Positions 35,693 through 47,530 are shown, counted from the stretch's first letter. The stretch: 64,000 nucleotides of DNA from Cryptomeria japonica (GCF_030272615.1 NC_081408.1:768515336-768579335), one strand, 5' to 3'. Translations and numbers: made by a program. The notes: generated from the sequence alone by a model not told the origin.

Positions 35693-38600
35693 ATGAAGTG
35701 CATCTCATGGAATGTAAGAGGGTTGGAAGCCCCTGACAGAAAATATGTTGTTAAACGTTTCCTTGACTCTCATAAGGAGATTGATCTTCTAATGTTGCAA
35801 GAAATAAAATCTATTAACTTCACTCTTGAAATGAACCTAAACTACATTTGGAAAAATTCTATAAAGGTTTGCTCAAAGCACTGCAAAGGTAGGGGTGGTG
35901 TTGGGCTGCTTATCAGTTCTAGATTAGGCAATCGGATCATTGATAAAGGTTGTTCCCCTTGCAACAGGGCTGTCTGGGCCACCCTTAGCATTGACAACAC
36001 CCTCTTTGGAGTCTGTTCTATATATGCTTTGAATGACTATAAAGATAGAATTACCTTATGGGAATGGCTCACTTCCTTACCTGACATTCCTTGGATCCTA
36101 GGAGGGGACTTTAACATGGTTGAAGATTGTGAAGATAAAATGGGGGGCAACCCCTTCGAGTGGAAAGGCCTAGAGAAGTCTTCCTGGGACAGAATGAAAG
36201 CCTCTAAAAACCTACTTGATCCCTTGCTTGGAAATAAGGCTGAATCCAAAGGTCTTTGGAACACATGGTGCAACTACCAAAAAGGTGGGCATAGGATTTA
36301 CTGTTGGCTTGACTACTTTTATGCTGATAAAGATACCTTCTCCTTTACCCCTTCCGACCAATGCAACCCTATTGTTGTCTGCCCCTTCACCCTTTCTGAC
36401 CACCATCCCATTTCTGTTGAAATCAAACTTTCTGGCTCCCTCCCTGTTGTGAAGAGGAGGAAATTCATCCTTAACTGTGATTTGCTTCGTGACTCCGATA
36501 CCCTCATGGCTATTAGACTCATCAGCCTTTTTAATAAAACCCATAATCACTCGGCCTCTCAGATTGACAAATGGAATCTTAATGTTAGCTCCTGGCAAAA
36601 GCTCCTTCAAACTATTGGACAACAAAGGGCCAAGGATTATAGATTTGAAGAAAAATCTCTCATCTCTGAGCTGACCCGAATGGAGAATGACCTCCAAGCT
36701 AACCCCTCCTGCCCATCTCTTGCCACTCTGGTGGCCAATGCCAGAATTGCTCTCCGCTCCCACCAACATGTCAAAATCAAAGGTGCTAAGATCAGAGCCC
36801 GTACCCATTGGCTACAACATGGGGACAAGGGCTCCAAGTTTTTCTTTAATCTCCTAAAGTTTAAGCATGCGAGAGAGAGGATTGGTAGACTTAACATTAA
36901 TGGGATTGAAGTTACTAACCCTGGGGATATTATGGAGGCCTTTACCCACTTTTACCAATCCCTCTTCACCTCTGAAGATTCTGCTTTTGCTAGAGAGAAC
37001 AGGTGTAAGTGTAGAGCTATCATCCCTAATATGATCTCTGAAGAAGAATCCACCTAGATTAAATGTCCTCTTACCCTTGAGGATATTCAATCTGCTATCA
37101 ATTCTCTTCTCCCCGACAAGGCCCCGGGGCCTAATGGGCTCCCCATCGAGTTCTACAAGGCTAATAGTGAGTGGATCTCCCGTGATCTGCTGGACTTGTA
37201 CAAAGAGGCTATCTCTAAGGGCTCCCTAGGTTCCTGTATTAATAGGGGCATCATAAAACTCATCCCTAAGGATGGGGACAAGGCTCTCATTAAAAATTGG
37301 CGCCCTATTACTCTCCTCAATGTCTCCTATAAAATGTTGGCTAAAATTCTTGCTACTCGGCTGGAAAAACTACTTCCGAGGTTTATCTACCCTACCCAAA
37401 CTGGGTTTATCAAGGGAAGATACATCCTTGAGAATCTCATCACTAGTTGGGAAGCCATGGAGTGGGCTAGGACATCTAACCAGGATGCTGCCATGTTCCT
37501 CTTCGATTATGAGAAGGCCTACGATAGGGTGGAGTGGGAGTTTATCATCATGATGCTTGAATCCTTCGGCTTCCTGGGTGAATTTTGTCAAATTGTTAAA
37601 GTGCTTCTACATGATGCCTCTGCTCAAATCGATATTAATGGATCCCTTTCTACCCCTATCGTGTTATCCCGATCCATTAGGCAAGGGTGTCCCCTTGCTC
37701 CCTCCCTGTTCGTCATTGCTTCCGATGCCCTCTTTTAGCTTCTCAGAGATAACACTATCTCCCCTAAGGTGGAAGGTATTAGGCTCCCTGATAACAATGA
37801 GCTTCTAAACATTCTGTTCGCTGATGACACTGCTCTCTTCCTCAATCTTTCCAAGCTTAACTTGGATAATCTGAACTTGAAGACTCAGTTCTTTAGCTCC
37901 ATCTCTGGAGCCAAGATCTCCCAGACCAAGTCCACCTTCCTTAGCTAGAGCACTCAACCTCCTGACTGGTTTGATAGGTCTAACTACCAATGGGGAGGTC
38001 CCAGCAAAATTGTTCGATACCTTAGTGCTCCCTTCTCTATCTCCTCGTCGCTCAAAGATATGTGGCTCTGGGTCAAAGGGAAAATCAACCAAAAGCTCAA
38101 TAAATGGAACAATAGGTTCCTCTCGCTGGCTGGTAGAATGCAAGTCTGCCAAAAAATCCTCTCTACCTATAGTATTTACTACTCTTCCACCTAGATGTTT
38201 AGCAACTACCAGATCCTGGAAATCCAAAAGGGCATCAGACAATTCCTCTAGTCTGATGGCAAAGGAAATAGTAAGGCCCATTCTGTTAAATGGAATTGGT
38301 GCCATGTTAAAAAGGAGCTTGGGGGCCTAGGCCTTAAAGATCTCAAAACTCAGGGCATTGCCCTTGCGACTAAATGGATTTTTCATGCCCTTGACGGGCA
38401 TGAACCTTGGAAAGTGCTTGTCAGGAATAATATCGAGAGGGTTGTCCCTCAGAAGGCTAAGTCTTGGAAAGGTCTGCCTCTTACTGACCTGGTGGCTGGA
38501 AGCTTCCCCGTGTCCGTCCAGGGCTCATGTGTGTTCAGATCCATCTGGAAGGCTTGGGAACATGTCAGAGGGTTCTTGGTCAACACCAGTGTCAACAACG

Positions 38601-39724
38601 TTGATCATATTCATGGTGAAAGATCCCTTTGGTGGAACTTGACCCATGCTGGTAAACCCCTGGCTTTGATCAGGGGGTGCTCGGCTAGATCTTGGGCCAG
38701 CAAAGGGATCAAACTCCTGGCCGATATTCTTGAGCATGGTTCCCTTATATCATGGGAGGATCTCAGTGCTAAGTTCAATATCCCCCCCGCCCAAAAAAGA
38801 ACGTATTACCTAATCATGCATGCCTGTACATTGCTCGGCCTCCCTAAGGATTGTGATATAGACTCTCATAGGTTCCTGGCTTTTGGATGGGCGGATGGCA
38901 CTCTTCTAACCAAAATCAAAGCCCAAAATATCTACTCTCTCCTGGCTTCTGATACTTCTATTATTTCTCATGTGAATAAGATCTGGTATACTAACCTCTC
39001 TGTTTTGCAGTGGAAGAAAAACTTTAGCAGGTTATGGAAAAACGCTATTGATCCCAAAGTCAAGTGCTTTAAATGGTTGCTCACTCTTAACAGGCTCCCT
39101 ATAAGGAGGAACTACGACTCACATGATATTTGCTCCATATGTAAGATGCCTAAGACTGGCAAGCATATCCTCTTTGAGTGCTCTATTGCTAGGGAAGTAT
39201 GGCTGATGTTTGGTGTTTCCTCTCCCCACTTGATTAATATTATGGAAATTATTTCTGGTTATATTCAGGGACTGAAGAAAGATGCTAATATTTTCTGGTT
39301 TATTTTATCTGCATACATCCTATGGTTCATCTGGAAAATTAGAAATGCTGATAGATTTTGTGGCCAGTCCAGGGCTCTTACTGAGTCTTTTCGAAGACTC
39401 ACATTTCATAATATTGCCACGCAGGTCTCGATCGTGCTGAATGTGGAAAGGAACAAACTCAGAAGATTCCTGTGGGATGATCATGCTACCATGTTTGTCT
39501 TTGAGCTTAAATGCAGCCTTGACTGGAGGTGCAATCTTGATGACCTTTCCTCTTTTGAGCATGCTTTGCGAATGTTGAACAATGAAATCAGGGAAAACGG
39601 GCAGCCGTCCTTTGAGCAATTGGAGATGTTGAGTCAGATCTAGAGCCATAAGAACATCGTTTGGATGGAGGGACCCCAGGGATGGACCACCTGGGTGGAT
39701 TACTATGATAACATTCTCAACTAG
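35693..39724 (+). pseudogene. LINE ORF2 (AP endonuclease + reverse transcriptase), six in-frame TAG stops
   Basis: ORF2 nicks the target and reverse-transcribes the RNA. One reading frame extends from ATG 35,693 to TAG 39,722-39,724 (1,344 codons including the stop) with no frameshift. Endonuclease motifs: WNVRGL at the N terminus, LQEIK, GGDFNMV, SDHHPI. Reverse transcriptase: KAPGPNGLP, DYEKAYDRVEW, SIRQGCPLAPSLF, and the catalytic FADDTALF at about 37,814. Near 39,128 a C-x2-C...H...C cluster (CSICKMPKTGKHILFEC) is the usual C-terminal zinc motif. Premature stops at 37,055, 37,736, 37,946, 38,192, 38,249 and 39,641 are all TAG. Sequence after 39,641 (SHKNIVWMEGPQGW) is still coding-like, so the true end is 39,724. 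One oddity: YCWLDYFY where most relatives have Arg before Leu-Asp. Confidence 0.93.
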
Positions 39725-39911
39725 TGCCTTTCTCTATAGTTTATCTTCTGTGGTTCCTTTTTGCTTTACTATCCGCTACTAATTATTTTTGGTTTTAAAT
39801 AAACTCGGGGCAAGCCCGTGGTGGTGTCTGCTGTTCCTTTTTTGCTGGTGAGGCTCTGCCTCTGTATTTTTGCTCCCTCTATCTTTAATATAAAAAAAAA
39901 AACTTTAAATA

Positions 39912-40214
39912 CATTATTAATTATTAATTTATTATAACTTATCATTTCAAACAAATTAATAAATTAAAATAGAAAAAATATTAAAACAAATATAACTTAA
40001 ATATTAAAATAATAAGTTATTAAATATAAATTTATTATATTTATTATTTTACAAATATAACTTAAAAAATAGGAAAAATATAATAAATAAAAAACTTTAA
40101 ATACATTATTAATTATTAATTTATTATTTTACAAATATAAAAAAACAAATAAATAATAAATAAATATTAAAATAAATTATTTCAATTTAAAAATATATTC
40201 ATACATTTAAAAAA
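39912..40214. repeat. AT-rich repeats continuing right of the LINE
   Basis: Continuation of the repeat interrupted at 33,772: CATTATTAATTATTAATT blocks recur at 39,912 and about 40,105. It joins the right terminal inverted repeat at 40,215. Confidence 0.75.
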
Positions 40215-40377
40215 TGTCATGGAAGTGGGGAAGGAAATTTGGGCACAGTTCCCGTAAGATTGAAGGAAATAATGACATGGGGATCCGTCCTTTTCGCAGA
40301 AGTCACCGTACGAGGATGGTGGGATGCATGGTATGGGGCGGGCCATTCTGTCCGCTGCATAGCCATTGCCTGAGGAA

Positions 40378-40640
40378 CTTGTGGTAAGTACAATAATTTA
40401 ATAGGGGAAAGCTTTAAATAGAATAGACTGTAATGTGAACGTCAACGATGGCTCATTATAGTTTTTAACCTGCCATTCCATGTATTTAATATGGTGCTGG
40501 ACATTTAAGCTAAGTACAATAATTTTATAGAAGAAAGCTTTAAATAGTAATTTGAACGTCCACAATGCTGAATAATAGTCCAAGCTCGTGGAAAAGACAA
40601 GTGACATACAGCTTGCACTAAGAAGGAACTGCCATGTGAC
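40378..40640. repeat. direct repeat of the left flank (partner 32,130-32,465)
   Basis: GAACTTGTGGTAAGTACAAT and what follows (TTAATAGGGGAAAGCTTTAAATAG, TGAACGTC, CCTGCCATTCCATG, GACAAGTGACATACA) match the left flank beginning near 32,122. Because both flanks point the same way while the element ends are inverted, the TIR element appears to sit inside, or between copies of, an older tandem repeat. Confidence 0.7.
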
Positions 40641-41179
40641 ACGCAAGTTGTAGACTTATTATTTGCTGCTCATCTTTTGACGTGTAACGGGGGAGAGTGA
40701 AATGTTAACAAAATTTGTTCAGAAAAATAGATTTGATTTGGCTGAAGACTGTTTGATAGGTACGCAAATTATTATAAATTTGCAACTTTAATCACTAATT
40801 ATTCTTCTGCAGCCTGTTTGACTGTGCAGCTGTAATCCATTATCGAAGTCAGGTTTTTATATTTTATTAACAAGGTTTCTGTGCTCACCTTTGCACGCCC
40901 TGAAGAAGCAATTATTATAAATTGCAACTTTATTCAATATTAAAAAATTACTAAAAAGTTATTGGCATAAAAGTGGTCGAGTATCAAATATACCGTTGAA
41001 CCGCAAGCACAATGTAGGCCACCCTTAAACATCACACACTAAGGTGTGGGCCCATCCCCTTTGCCACCATCCGTTCCTATTTGTTCCGTTTCCGTTAGCA
41101 TTCAAGTTCAAATATTGCTCCCGCACAGTAAGTACGGTTGCTTTCGGTACGTGTTTGGTGACAGTCTGGGGCAGCTTTT

Positions 41180-41300
41180 ATTTCCCAGCTTGTACCAAAA
41201 TGGGAGCTCTGGCATCAAGGAAAGGCGATTGTGGTGAGCTGTTACAGTTGGAAATGCTCTGGTAAACGTATGTAAAATGTGGAAGCATAGACAACACACT
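41180..41300 (+). pseudogene. PPR gene fragment, left arm
   Basis: Codons around 41,190-41,300 read KMGALASRK and later YVKCGSIDN in shifted frames, matching the AKIGALEQG and YAKCGSID motifs of PLS-class PPR proteins. There are multiple frame changes and only part of one repeat module. It runs into unrelated AT-rich DNA after about 41,310. Confidence 0.65.
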
Positions 41301-41309
41301 TAACTATAT

Positions 41310-44300
41310 ATTTCCATTTTCATATTATTGATGATTTCTCACCTTTTATTTAGATAAATATTATTTTTTAACTAAACAAATAAATATGATGTTCTAGAAA
41401 AGAGAATATATCTTGAGAGGGTGTCATATTTTGAATTTTTTAATTATTAAAGAAAAGTGTCATTTTTTAAAATATAACTTAATATTTTTATTTAAAATTT
41501 AAATAAAAACATAAAATGCATTAAAAAATTATGCCACTTTCATGTGCTTCAAGTTTAAAAGTGAGATCAAAAGCTAGTGCTATTCATTTTCTTTATCACG
41601 ATGTGCCTCGAATTTCACCTAGTTGTATGTCCTTAATTTTATATCAAGTTTTAGTTAATGTAACTCTAGTTCCTTAAATGATAACAATTGAGGTATTATA
41701 CATTTTTAACATACTAATTTATAAAAAATAACAAATTCCCTTACTCGTATAAAGGGCTTGTTGCAATTGAATAGTTGGTTAAATAAATAATTTTATTGGT
41801 CACATCACATGTCAAATTAAAGATAATAAATGCCTAATGCATGCTAATTTTATGTAATTAAGTTTATGGAGCCTAATCACCCTTAATTGTGCACTATATT
41901 GAACCATTTAATAAACTAGTTTAATGAAACATAAATGTAGGGATGATAGAAACATAATGTGTGCAACTTTGATTTAATTGGGTTTATGATTGACCTGGCA
42001 TATTTATTATGAAAATATTCCTAGTAAGCTTTATAACCAGTTATAGATTGTCTCTAAGTTGATGAAAAATGATTTTATAAACTTATAAATAATAATAGTG
42101 ATCAACTATAGTGACTATAACATGTTAATATGTAATGCATTCTTAAGATACTTCATTTAACTATACAAATAATTTAAATATTCCATAAGAAATAGCGAGA
42201 AGTCACATGTGAGTGAATTGGAACAACAAATTATGAACCAATTTTGAGGGTTTGGTAAATCATTATTAGCATAATCACCATGAATTTAATCAAAATTTTA
42301 ATTGAGAAATAAACTAGCAATTGTTAGGGAAAATTCCAAGAAAAGGTGCACAAAAAGGCAAGAAGAATCTTTCTAATTTGAACGGCTCCAAAGGAAGAAC
42401 AACACTTATATAAAAAGAATACATGAATATCATGAGTGGCAAATAGGAAAGAAAAGAATGTCCATATTTTTTTAATAATGTCCATGAAAATAGTTCTTGA
42501 AATAGGACTAAGGAATCTTTCATCTTTTGAGAAAGGAAATCAACGTTAAGAGGAGCAAGTGAGGCTAAGAAAAATTATCAATAATTCTATTCCATCAATC
42601 AAGATCTTCATCTAATAATTTGTGCCTAGAGAATGAAATTCATCTTTCAATTGGGTTGCTCAAATTATAAATTTTATTGGCTCCTATCTTGCAAAAGAAA
42701 AATGAAAAATTAAATTGAAAATCAAATAGGGGATTCTTATACACTAAAATTCCTCTCAAGAGGATTCTTTCTAGAAGATTTCCCTAATAAAATGAAAAGG
42801 GACAATGCCCTTAATGGAGAACCAAGGATGTCAACTGGTGTAGGCCTCTTCTTGAAAAATGGTCAATTGTTTTGATTTGTTAGATCTTAAAATCCAATAA
42901 ATTTCAATATATTTAGAATTTAGAGTCTTCTTCAAGAATAGTGGTAATACACAATCTTGGAGTAGATTGACATTTCACTTAACAAAATTGAAATCTTAGA
43001 TGAATTAATTGTGTAGGGAGATTCAAATATTTATGCAAGGGTATGTATAAGGAGAGATTTTGTCCAAAAGCTAATCAAATGTAGAATGTAATATAGGTAG
43101 CTATAATTAGTTTATAGGAATTTAGGTAAAACCAATCTTTTGTAGGCATTATAAATTAAAAATTCATTACACTTAAAAGGATAGATAGAATATCCAATGA
43201 TTTTTTTTTATGAAATGATATAGAAAAGAATTAGCCAAGCCTAAGGAATCAAAAATCAACACAACACAAATATTAAAGGAAATGATGAGATCACAAATAC
43301 CCTACAAAAACTATTCGATCCATGAAATAGTGTCATCAAATCAAGTAGAATTGGGATTGTTAAAAGTTGGTTTCCTATTCTTCTTTGGATAATAAAGATG
43401 AAAATTTCCCTTTTTTCATATATATGGAAGAATGAAATTGTTTTTCTCTTTCTTTATTGGTGGAGAACAAGAGTTATCATAAGAGCCAAGGACTGAGGGG
43501 TATCCATTGTGCCAGATTCACCCAAGGAACGATCTTTGACCTCATCCCTTTTCAAGACGTAGGAGCCATGCACTTAGCAAGACTTGATTCTTGTTGGGTT
43601 CATTAAGAACCATTCAAATTCACCAATAGATCAAGGAGCCATTGACTATAGCTAATAAATTCAATCCTTATTTTCATAAGAAACATCTATTTAATGTAAT
43701 CGAGTCGGAGTTGCAAGGATAGCGTCCACTTTCTTCTTAAGTTGATCAAATTGCTTCACTAGTATATTGAAGATTTAGAAGCATGAGGGGAATATTTATG
43801 TTTACTTGATGCATGTAAATTGTTCGTTTTGGAAGCCTTGTAATTTAATTAATTTGTGTTTTTGCTACCATCCCATTCTTCAAGATTTTTTATGAAGGAT
43901 TTATAAGAAAACCAAATTGAAGTTGTGGAAACCCCACAAAGGAAAGTTCAATTTAATTTCTGAGCGAAATTTGAACTATAATATTGTTTGATTGTTGTGA
44001 AATAGTAATTTAGGTTATATATGACTGGGTTGAGTGGTAAAAAACAATCCTTATGATAAGAAAGAGAACGTGCATTGTTATTTACAAATGAACAAAATTG
44101 TCCTTTAGAGCTATTGGGCAGGTGATGATGGAAGCACATGAGAGAGTGTGTGTTTTGCACAAGAAGTAATGGAGCAAGTGGGTATTCAGGTTTTTAAGAA
44201 AATCTCCATGGTCTCATTTAGAAATGTGGATAATACACTATTGTTTTAAGAGTATCTTTCAAAATTGTAAAGTATTGCAAAGCTATTGATAACCTCAAAA

Positions 44301-44390
44301 ACTATATGCCATTGAACTTGATATTAGAACTCAGTTGTTGGAACTTCCCATGGCTTGTCCAATGCAATCTTTTATAGAACTTGGTAAACA
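41310..44390. other. no gene seen
   Basis: Three kilobases of AT-rich sequence inside the inverted duplication. I found no transposase, polymerase or exon-like segment. Short minus-strand frames (42314-42523, 43948-44160) have no recognisable motif. Confidence 0.4.
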
Positions 44391-44395
44391 TAAAT

Positions 44396-44895
44396 GAAAT
44401 CGTTTGTTAATATTCCGTTCAGGGCATTCCATGAGAAGATTTTTCTTAGAGGCATTTTGTCAAACAGTTCAGGTGCCTTTCCTATGCTTTTAGATTTTGC
44501 ATATCCTGCAATCATGGCCTTCTGTCAAACAGTTCATCTGCCTTGTCTATGCTTGCACATTCTGCATGGATGTTTAAAAGGGCAGCTACAAGATCTGAAA
44601 AAATTCCTTTGATGGATGTCCATCCCCTGTTCCAAAGCTCCCATTTTCGCGGAGGCTGAGAAGATGCTGGCAAAGGTTGCGGTGTCTAGCTTTACACCTG
44701 CCCATCACATTTGGTTGAAATCGTCTAATTCCTTTTCAAGGAAGGAATCTTCTCGATACCCTGCAATCACAGCATTCCATGAGACCATATTTTTTCGAGG
44801 CATTCGGTAAAACCGTTCACGTACCTCGTCTATGCTTCCACATTTTGATTGAATCTCTACCATAGCGTTTCCAACTATGATATCTGACAATCATC
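44396..44895 (-). pseudogene. PPR gene fragment, right arm
   Basis: On the minus strand 44,890-44,705 is open and reads IIVGNAMVEIQSKCGSIDEV, then ERFYRMPRKNMVSWNAVIAG, two canonical PPR half-modules. After frame changes it continues with TATFASILSASAKMGALEQG (about 44,685-44,625) and a further module containing LFDKMPLRKIFSWNAL (about 44,440). At least two frameshifts plus stops make it a pseudogene. It is more extensive than the copy in the left arm. Confidence 0.8.
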
Positions 44896-45079
44896 GGGCT
44901 GTGCTATGCTGGGCTGTAGAAATCCTTAGGCGGGAAATAATGTTTGAATTCAAACATTAACGGTGCTGAACGGGAATAGACGGAACGGATTTGGGAGAAG
45001 GTATGGGCCCACACCAGCCACCTAAGCAGTCAAAGCTTAGTGTGTGCTGGTTAAGCCATCCCCACAAGGTACACCGATA

Positions 45080-46085
45080 ACACGGTTTGTTGTTGATGTT
45101 AAGGCATCCAATCCATTAAATGTGGGTGATAAAGCTCCGGGCCCCGACGGTTTTCCAGCTTTCTTTTATTAGACCTTTTGGAGTGTCATTGGCAAGGATG
45201 TGTGGGAGGAGTCTAGAGAAGATGCTTATGTTCTGAAGGAAGTGAATCGTACTTTAATTGTTCTGATTTTTAATTTTTTTTAAGAGAACAGTCCAATCTT
45301 TTGAGGATTTTAGATTTTCTTTTTGGTGTATTTCTTTGTATAAGATTATTGCAAAGGTGATGATCGGATAAATGAAACAGATTAAATTGTGCAATCTTAT
45401 TTCTGAAGAATAGAGTGGATTTGTGCCACAAAGATCTATTCTTGAAGGCATCATTATCGCCAATGAAGCTGTTCATACAATCCGGATTGCCAATGTTTGA
45501 GAGAATGCTTAGTTAAGTTAGATATAAAAAAGCTTATGACATGATGAATAGGAATTTGCTTTTGCAAGTGATGGGACAAATTTGGATTTTGTTCAGACTG
45601 TGTGGCTTGGGTCAAAAGTTGTATTTCTTCCCCATATTCTCGTGCTAGTCAATAGCAACCCGTAGGGTTACTTTCATTCTTTATTTTGGGTAGATTCATT
45701 TTAGAAGATGAATCAGAGGATAAATGGAAGGGAGTGAAGATTGCAATAGGCATGGATGTCACTACTCATCAACAATTTGTAGATGATATAATTCTCTTTG
45801 GGGAAGGATATCTCGAGGCAGCAAGTTAATTGGATCTTTTTCTTTAAGACCAACTTATGTAAGCAAAAGGAGATACCCAGAGTATTGGGTATTAAATCGA
45901 GTATTCTTTTGGGAGATTTCTTGGTACCCCCTTTTTTAGGGCTTGTAGATCAAATCTCTAGAGAAAACTGGTAGATAGTTGCGTGGGGAAGTTGGAAGAC
46001 TGGAAAAGCAAGTGGTTGATGGTTGCAGACAAGCTTTTGATGCCCAAAACTGTGTTTCATGATTGATTAATTGTATGGAAGTTTG
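45080..46085 (+). pseudogene. LINE reverse transcriptase, heavily decayed
   Basis: Recognisable blocks in several frames are KAPGPDGFPAFF (about 45,132), VLKEVNRTLIVLIF, YKIIAKVM, SGFVPQRSILEGIIIANEAV (about 45,417), KKAYDMMN in degraded form, and the catalytic region FVDDIILFGE (about 45,777-45,806). The order is that of an L1-type reverse transcriptase, but stops and frameshifts are frequent and no endonuclease precedes it. It differs from the LINE at 33.8-39.9 kb and is clearly older. It ends a few hundred bases upstream of the ankyrin-KAP gene. Confidence 0.8.
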
Positions 46086-46461
46086 TCTTGTACTTATGCA
46101 TCTTGAACAGTTTGTGAATATTGATTTGTTTCTATTTTTTAATTGAAGCAAAGATAAAAGCACAAATCAAAGAGCAGCAAACAAGCTGCCAAGGAAAGAA
46201 AAATATCAAATAACCAGTCCCAGAAACTAACTACAAAGAGCAGATTAGAATCTGCTAACCACGCCCCCAAAAAAAGAATATATGATATAATTTTGAGGCT
46301 GTTGTAATGCTACAATATTGATTTGCTTCTTGATTGCTAGAGTAGTATCTTTTGTTGATTACTAGCAAGCTATTTGGGCATAATACTGATTTTGATTGTC
46401 CACTTCCACATTGTTCTGATTGTTATATAGATAACAATTTCGGCTAGATAGCCAAGTGAAT
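46086..46461. promoter_or_regulatory. region upstream of the ankyrin-KAP start codon
   Basis: About 375 bases between the LINE remnant and the ATG. A TTATATAG motif at 46,423-46,430 is TATA-like but would leave an unusually short 5' leader of about 10 bases, so either the leader is short or a non-coding first exon or promoter lies further upstream. Nothing else regulatory could be recognised. Confidence 0.3.
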
Positions 46462-47530
46462 ATGGCCTTGAGAAAGCATCCAAGGAGATTGGCAACCGTG
46501 AAGGAAGCGAAAGACAATCTGCGCGAGGCTTCGCAAATGGGCAATGAGGATCTCGTTGAAAATCTGCTGAATGATGGAGCCGATCCTTTTGACCCAGACC
46601 GTGAAGGAAAGACAGCCCTACACTACGCTGCCGAGGGCGCAGACGACGATATTGCTTGCCGAATTATTGAAAAATTACTGTTTGATAAAAAGAAAGGAAG
46701 AATCAACTGGGAGAACGCATCAGCAGCTGATAAGTACGGAAGAAACGTGCTTCATGTTGCAGCTTTGCTTGGACGGAAAGAGCTTTGTAGATTGATCTTG
46801 GAGAATAACACAAATATAGACACCGAGGATCGTGATGGACAGAGTGCTATATATTATGCAGTTGCTGGGCCTCATGACGATCCCGATGTTTTGGACACCA
46901 TTTTAGGAGAGCAAGCTACAAATCAAGTTCTTCTCGAAGATTTCAGCAAAACAACCCCTTTGCACGTGGCTGCTGGTATAGGCAACTTAAAAATGGTGGA
47001 AAAGCTTCTTTCAGTGATTCCAGAGCAAAAGCGTAAGAAGGACTATGTTGTGGCAGCAGACGTGCTGGGTCAAACAGCACTGCACAAAGCAGCAAGTGGA
47101 GGCCATTGTAAAGTTGTTGAAATGCTTCTCGAAAGTGGAGCCCATCCGTTAAAAGAATGCGACTATGACGGCAAAAGAGCTCTGCATTTTGCGGCTGAAG
47201 CAGATGGCGAAGATGCCGTGAAAATAGCTCAATTACTTCTGGACAAGTGTGAATCGATCGATCAGAGAAACCTGCTTTTTTTTGCTTCTACAGATGGAAT
47301 TGGTTTACGCTCCAATTCTTCGCTTGACGAATATCTTAAGCAGGAAATGGATAAAATAAAAGAAAGACCAATGTACTACCACGTCCTAACATTGGCGGAC
47401 AATATGCTTAGCGTAGCGGCAAGATTAGGCGATATTGATATGACACTGGAGTGCCTCACCAGGGGCGCAAGTATTGATTTCATTCGCGGTAGGAAATTGA
47501 CAGAAGAAGAAGAAAGAAATGTCCAAGATG
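46462..47530 (+). other. exon 1: ankyrin-repeat domain
   Basis: Encodes residues 1-356. Repeats are visible from about residue 20: GKTALHYAAEGADDD, GRNVLHVAALLGRKELCRLI, GQSAIYYAVAG, TTPLHVAAGIGNLKMVEKLL, GQTALHKAASGGHCKVVEML, KRALHFAAEADGEDA, and a last divergent one, NMLSVAARLGDIDMTLECL. That makes about seven or eight repeats, two with longer-than-usual spacing. Ankyrin stacks bind proteins, so this half is presumably the recognition module. The exon ends VQD plus one base at a GTATGT donor. Confidence 0.9.

Larger units (their letters stand above)
33773..39897 (+). mobile_element. near full-length L1-type LINE with 14-bp target duplication
   Basis: The element has two ORFs and ends in an A-tail (39,892 onward). 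The string AAAAACTTTAAATA occurs immediately before it (33,759-33,772) and at its 3' end (39,898-39,911, partly merged with the A-tail). In all other copies of the surrounding repeat this string runs directly into CATTATTAATT; here it is broken exactly at the LINE. This places the insertion point independently of the duplication. The 5' untranslated region is about 230 bases, GC-richer than its surroundings. Coding content and an unbroken ORF2 frame suggest a fairly recent insertion, later inactivated by point mutations. Confidence 0.9.
32528..40369. mobile_element. non-autonomous TIR DNA element, interrupted by a LINE
   Basis: 32,528-32,682 (GCAATGGCTATGCAGCGGAC...) is the near-identical reverse complement of 40,215-40,369, giving terminal inverted repeats of about 155 bases. 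Without the 6.1 kb LINE, the element would be about 1.7 kb: two GC-rich ends around a very AT-rich, internally repetitive body. No transposase is encoded. A target-site duplication is not obvious (TTTTCA on the left, CTGAGG on the right), so the superfamily stays open. Small frames covering the left TIR (32392-32595, 32531-32776) are not genes. Confidence 0.8.
41020..45065. repeat. inverted duplication containing PPR gene ends
   Basis: The left arm (about 41,020-41,305) and right arm (about 44,805-45,065) are reverse complements with moderate divergence. Landmarks in the left arm are CACACTAAGGTGTGGGCCCAT, CCATCCGTTCC, CCGTTAGCATTCAAGTTCAAA and GTTGGAAATGCTCTGGTAAA; all appear in order on the minus strand of the right arm. 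Each arm contains the same upstream region followed by the start of PPR sequence, so the pair is either a TIR element that captured a PPR gene or a head-to-head duplicated gene fragment. Confidence 0.75.

Noticed and set aside
36212-36808. 198-codon minus-strand ORF inside LINE ORF2
   Set aside because: Shadow of the plus-strand endonuclease frame, which has the real motifs.
40215-41305. TIR element and PPR inverted repeat as one composite transposon
   Set aside because: The two sets of inverted repeats are unrelated in sequence and each pair closes on itself.
45254-45476. Minus-strand ORFs of 68-69 codons
   Set aside because: Antisense to the decayed reverse transcriptase, which is recognisable on the plus strand.
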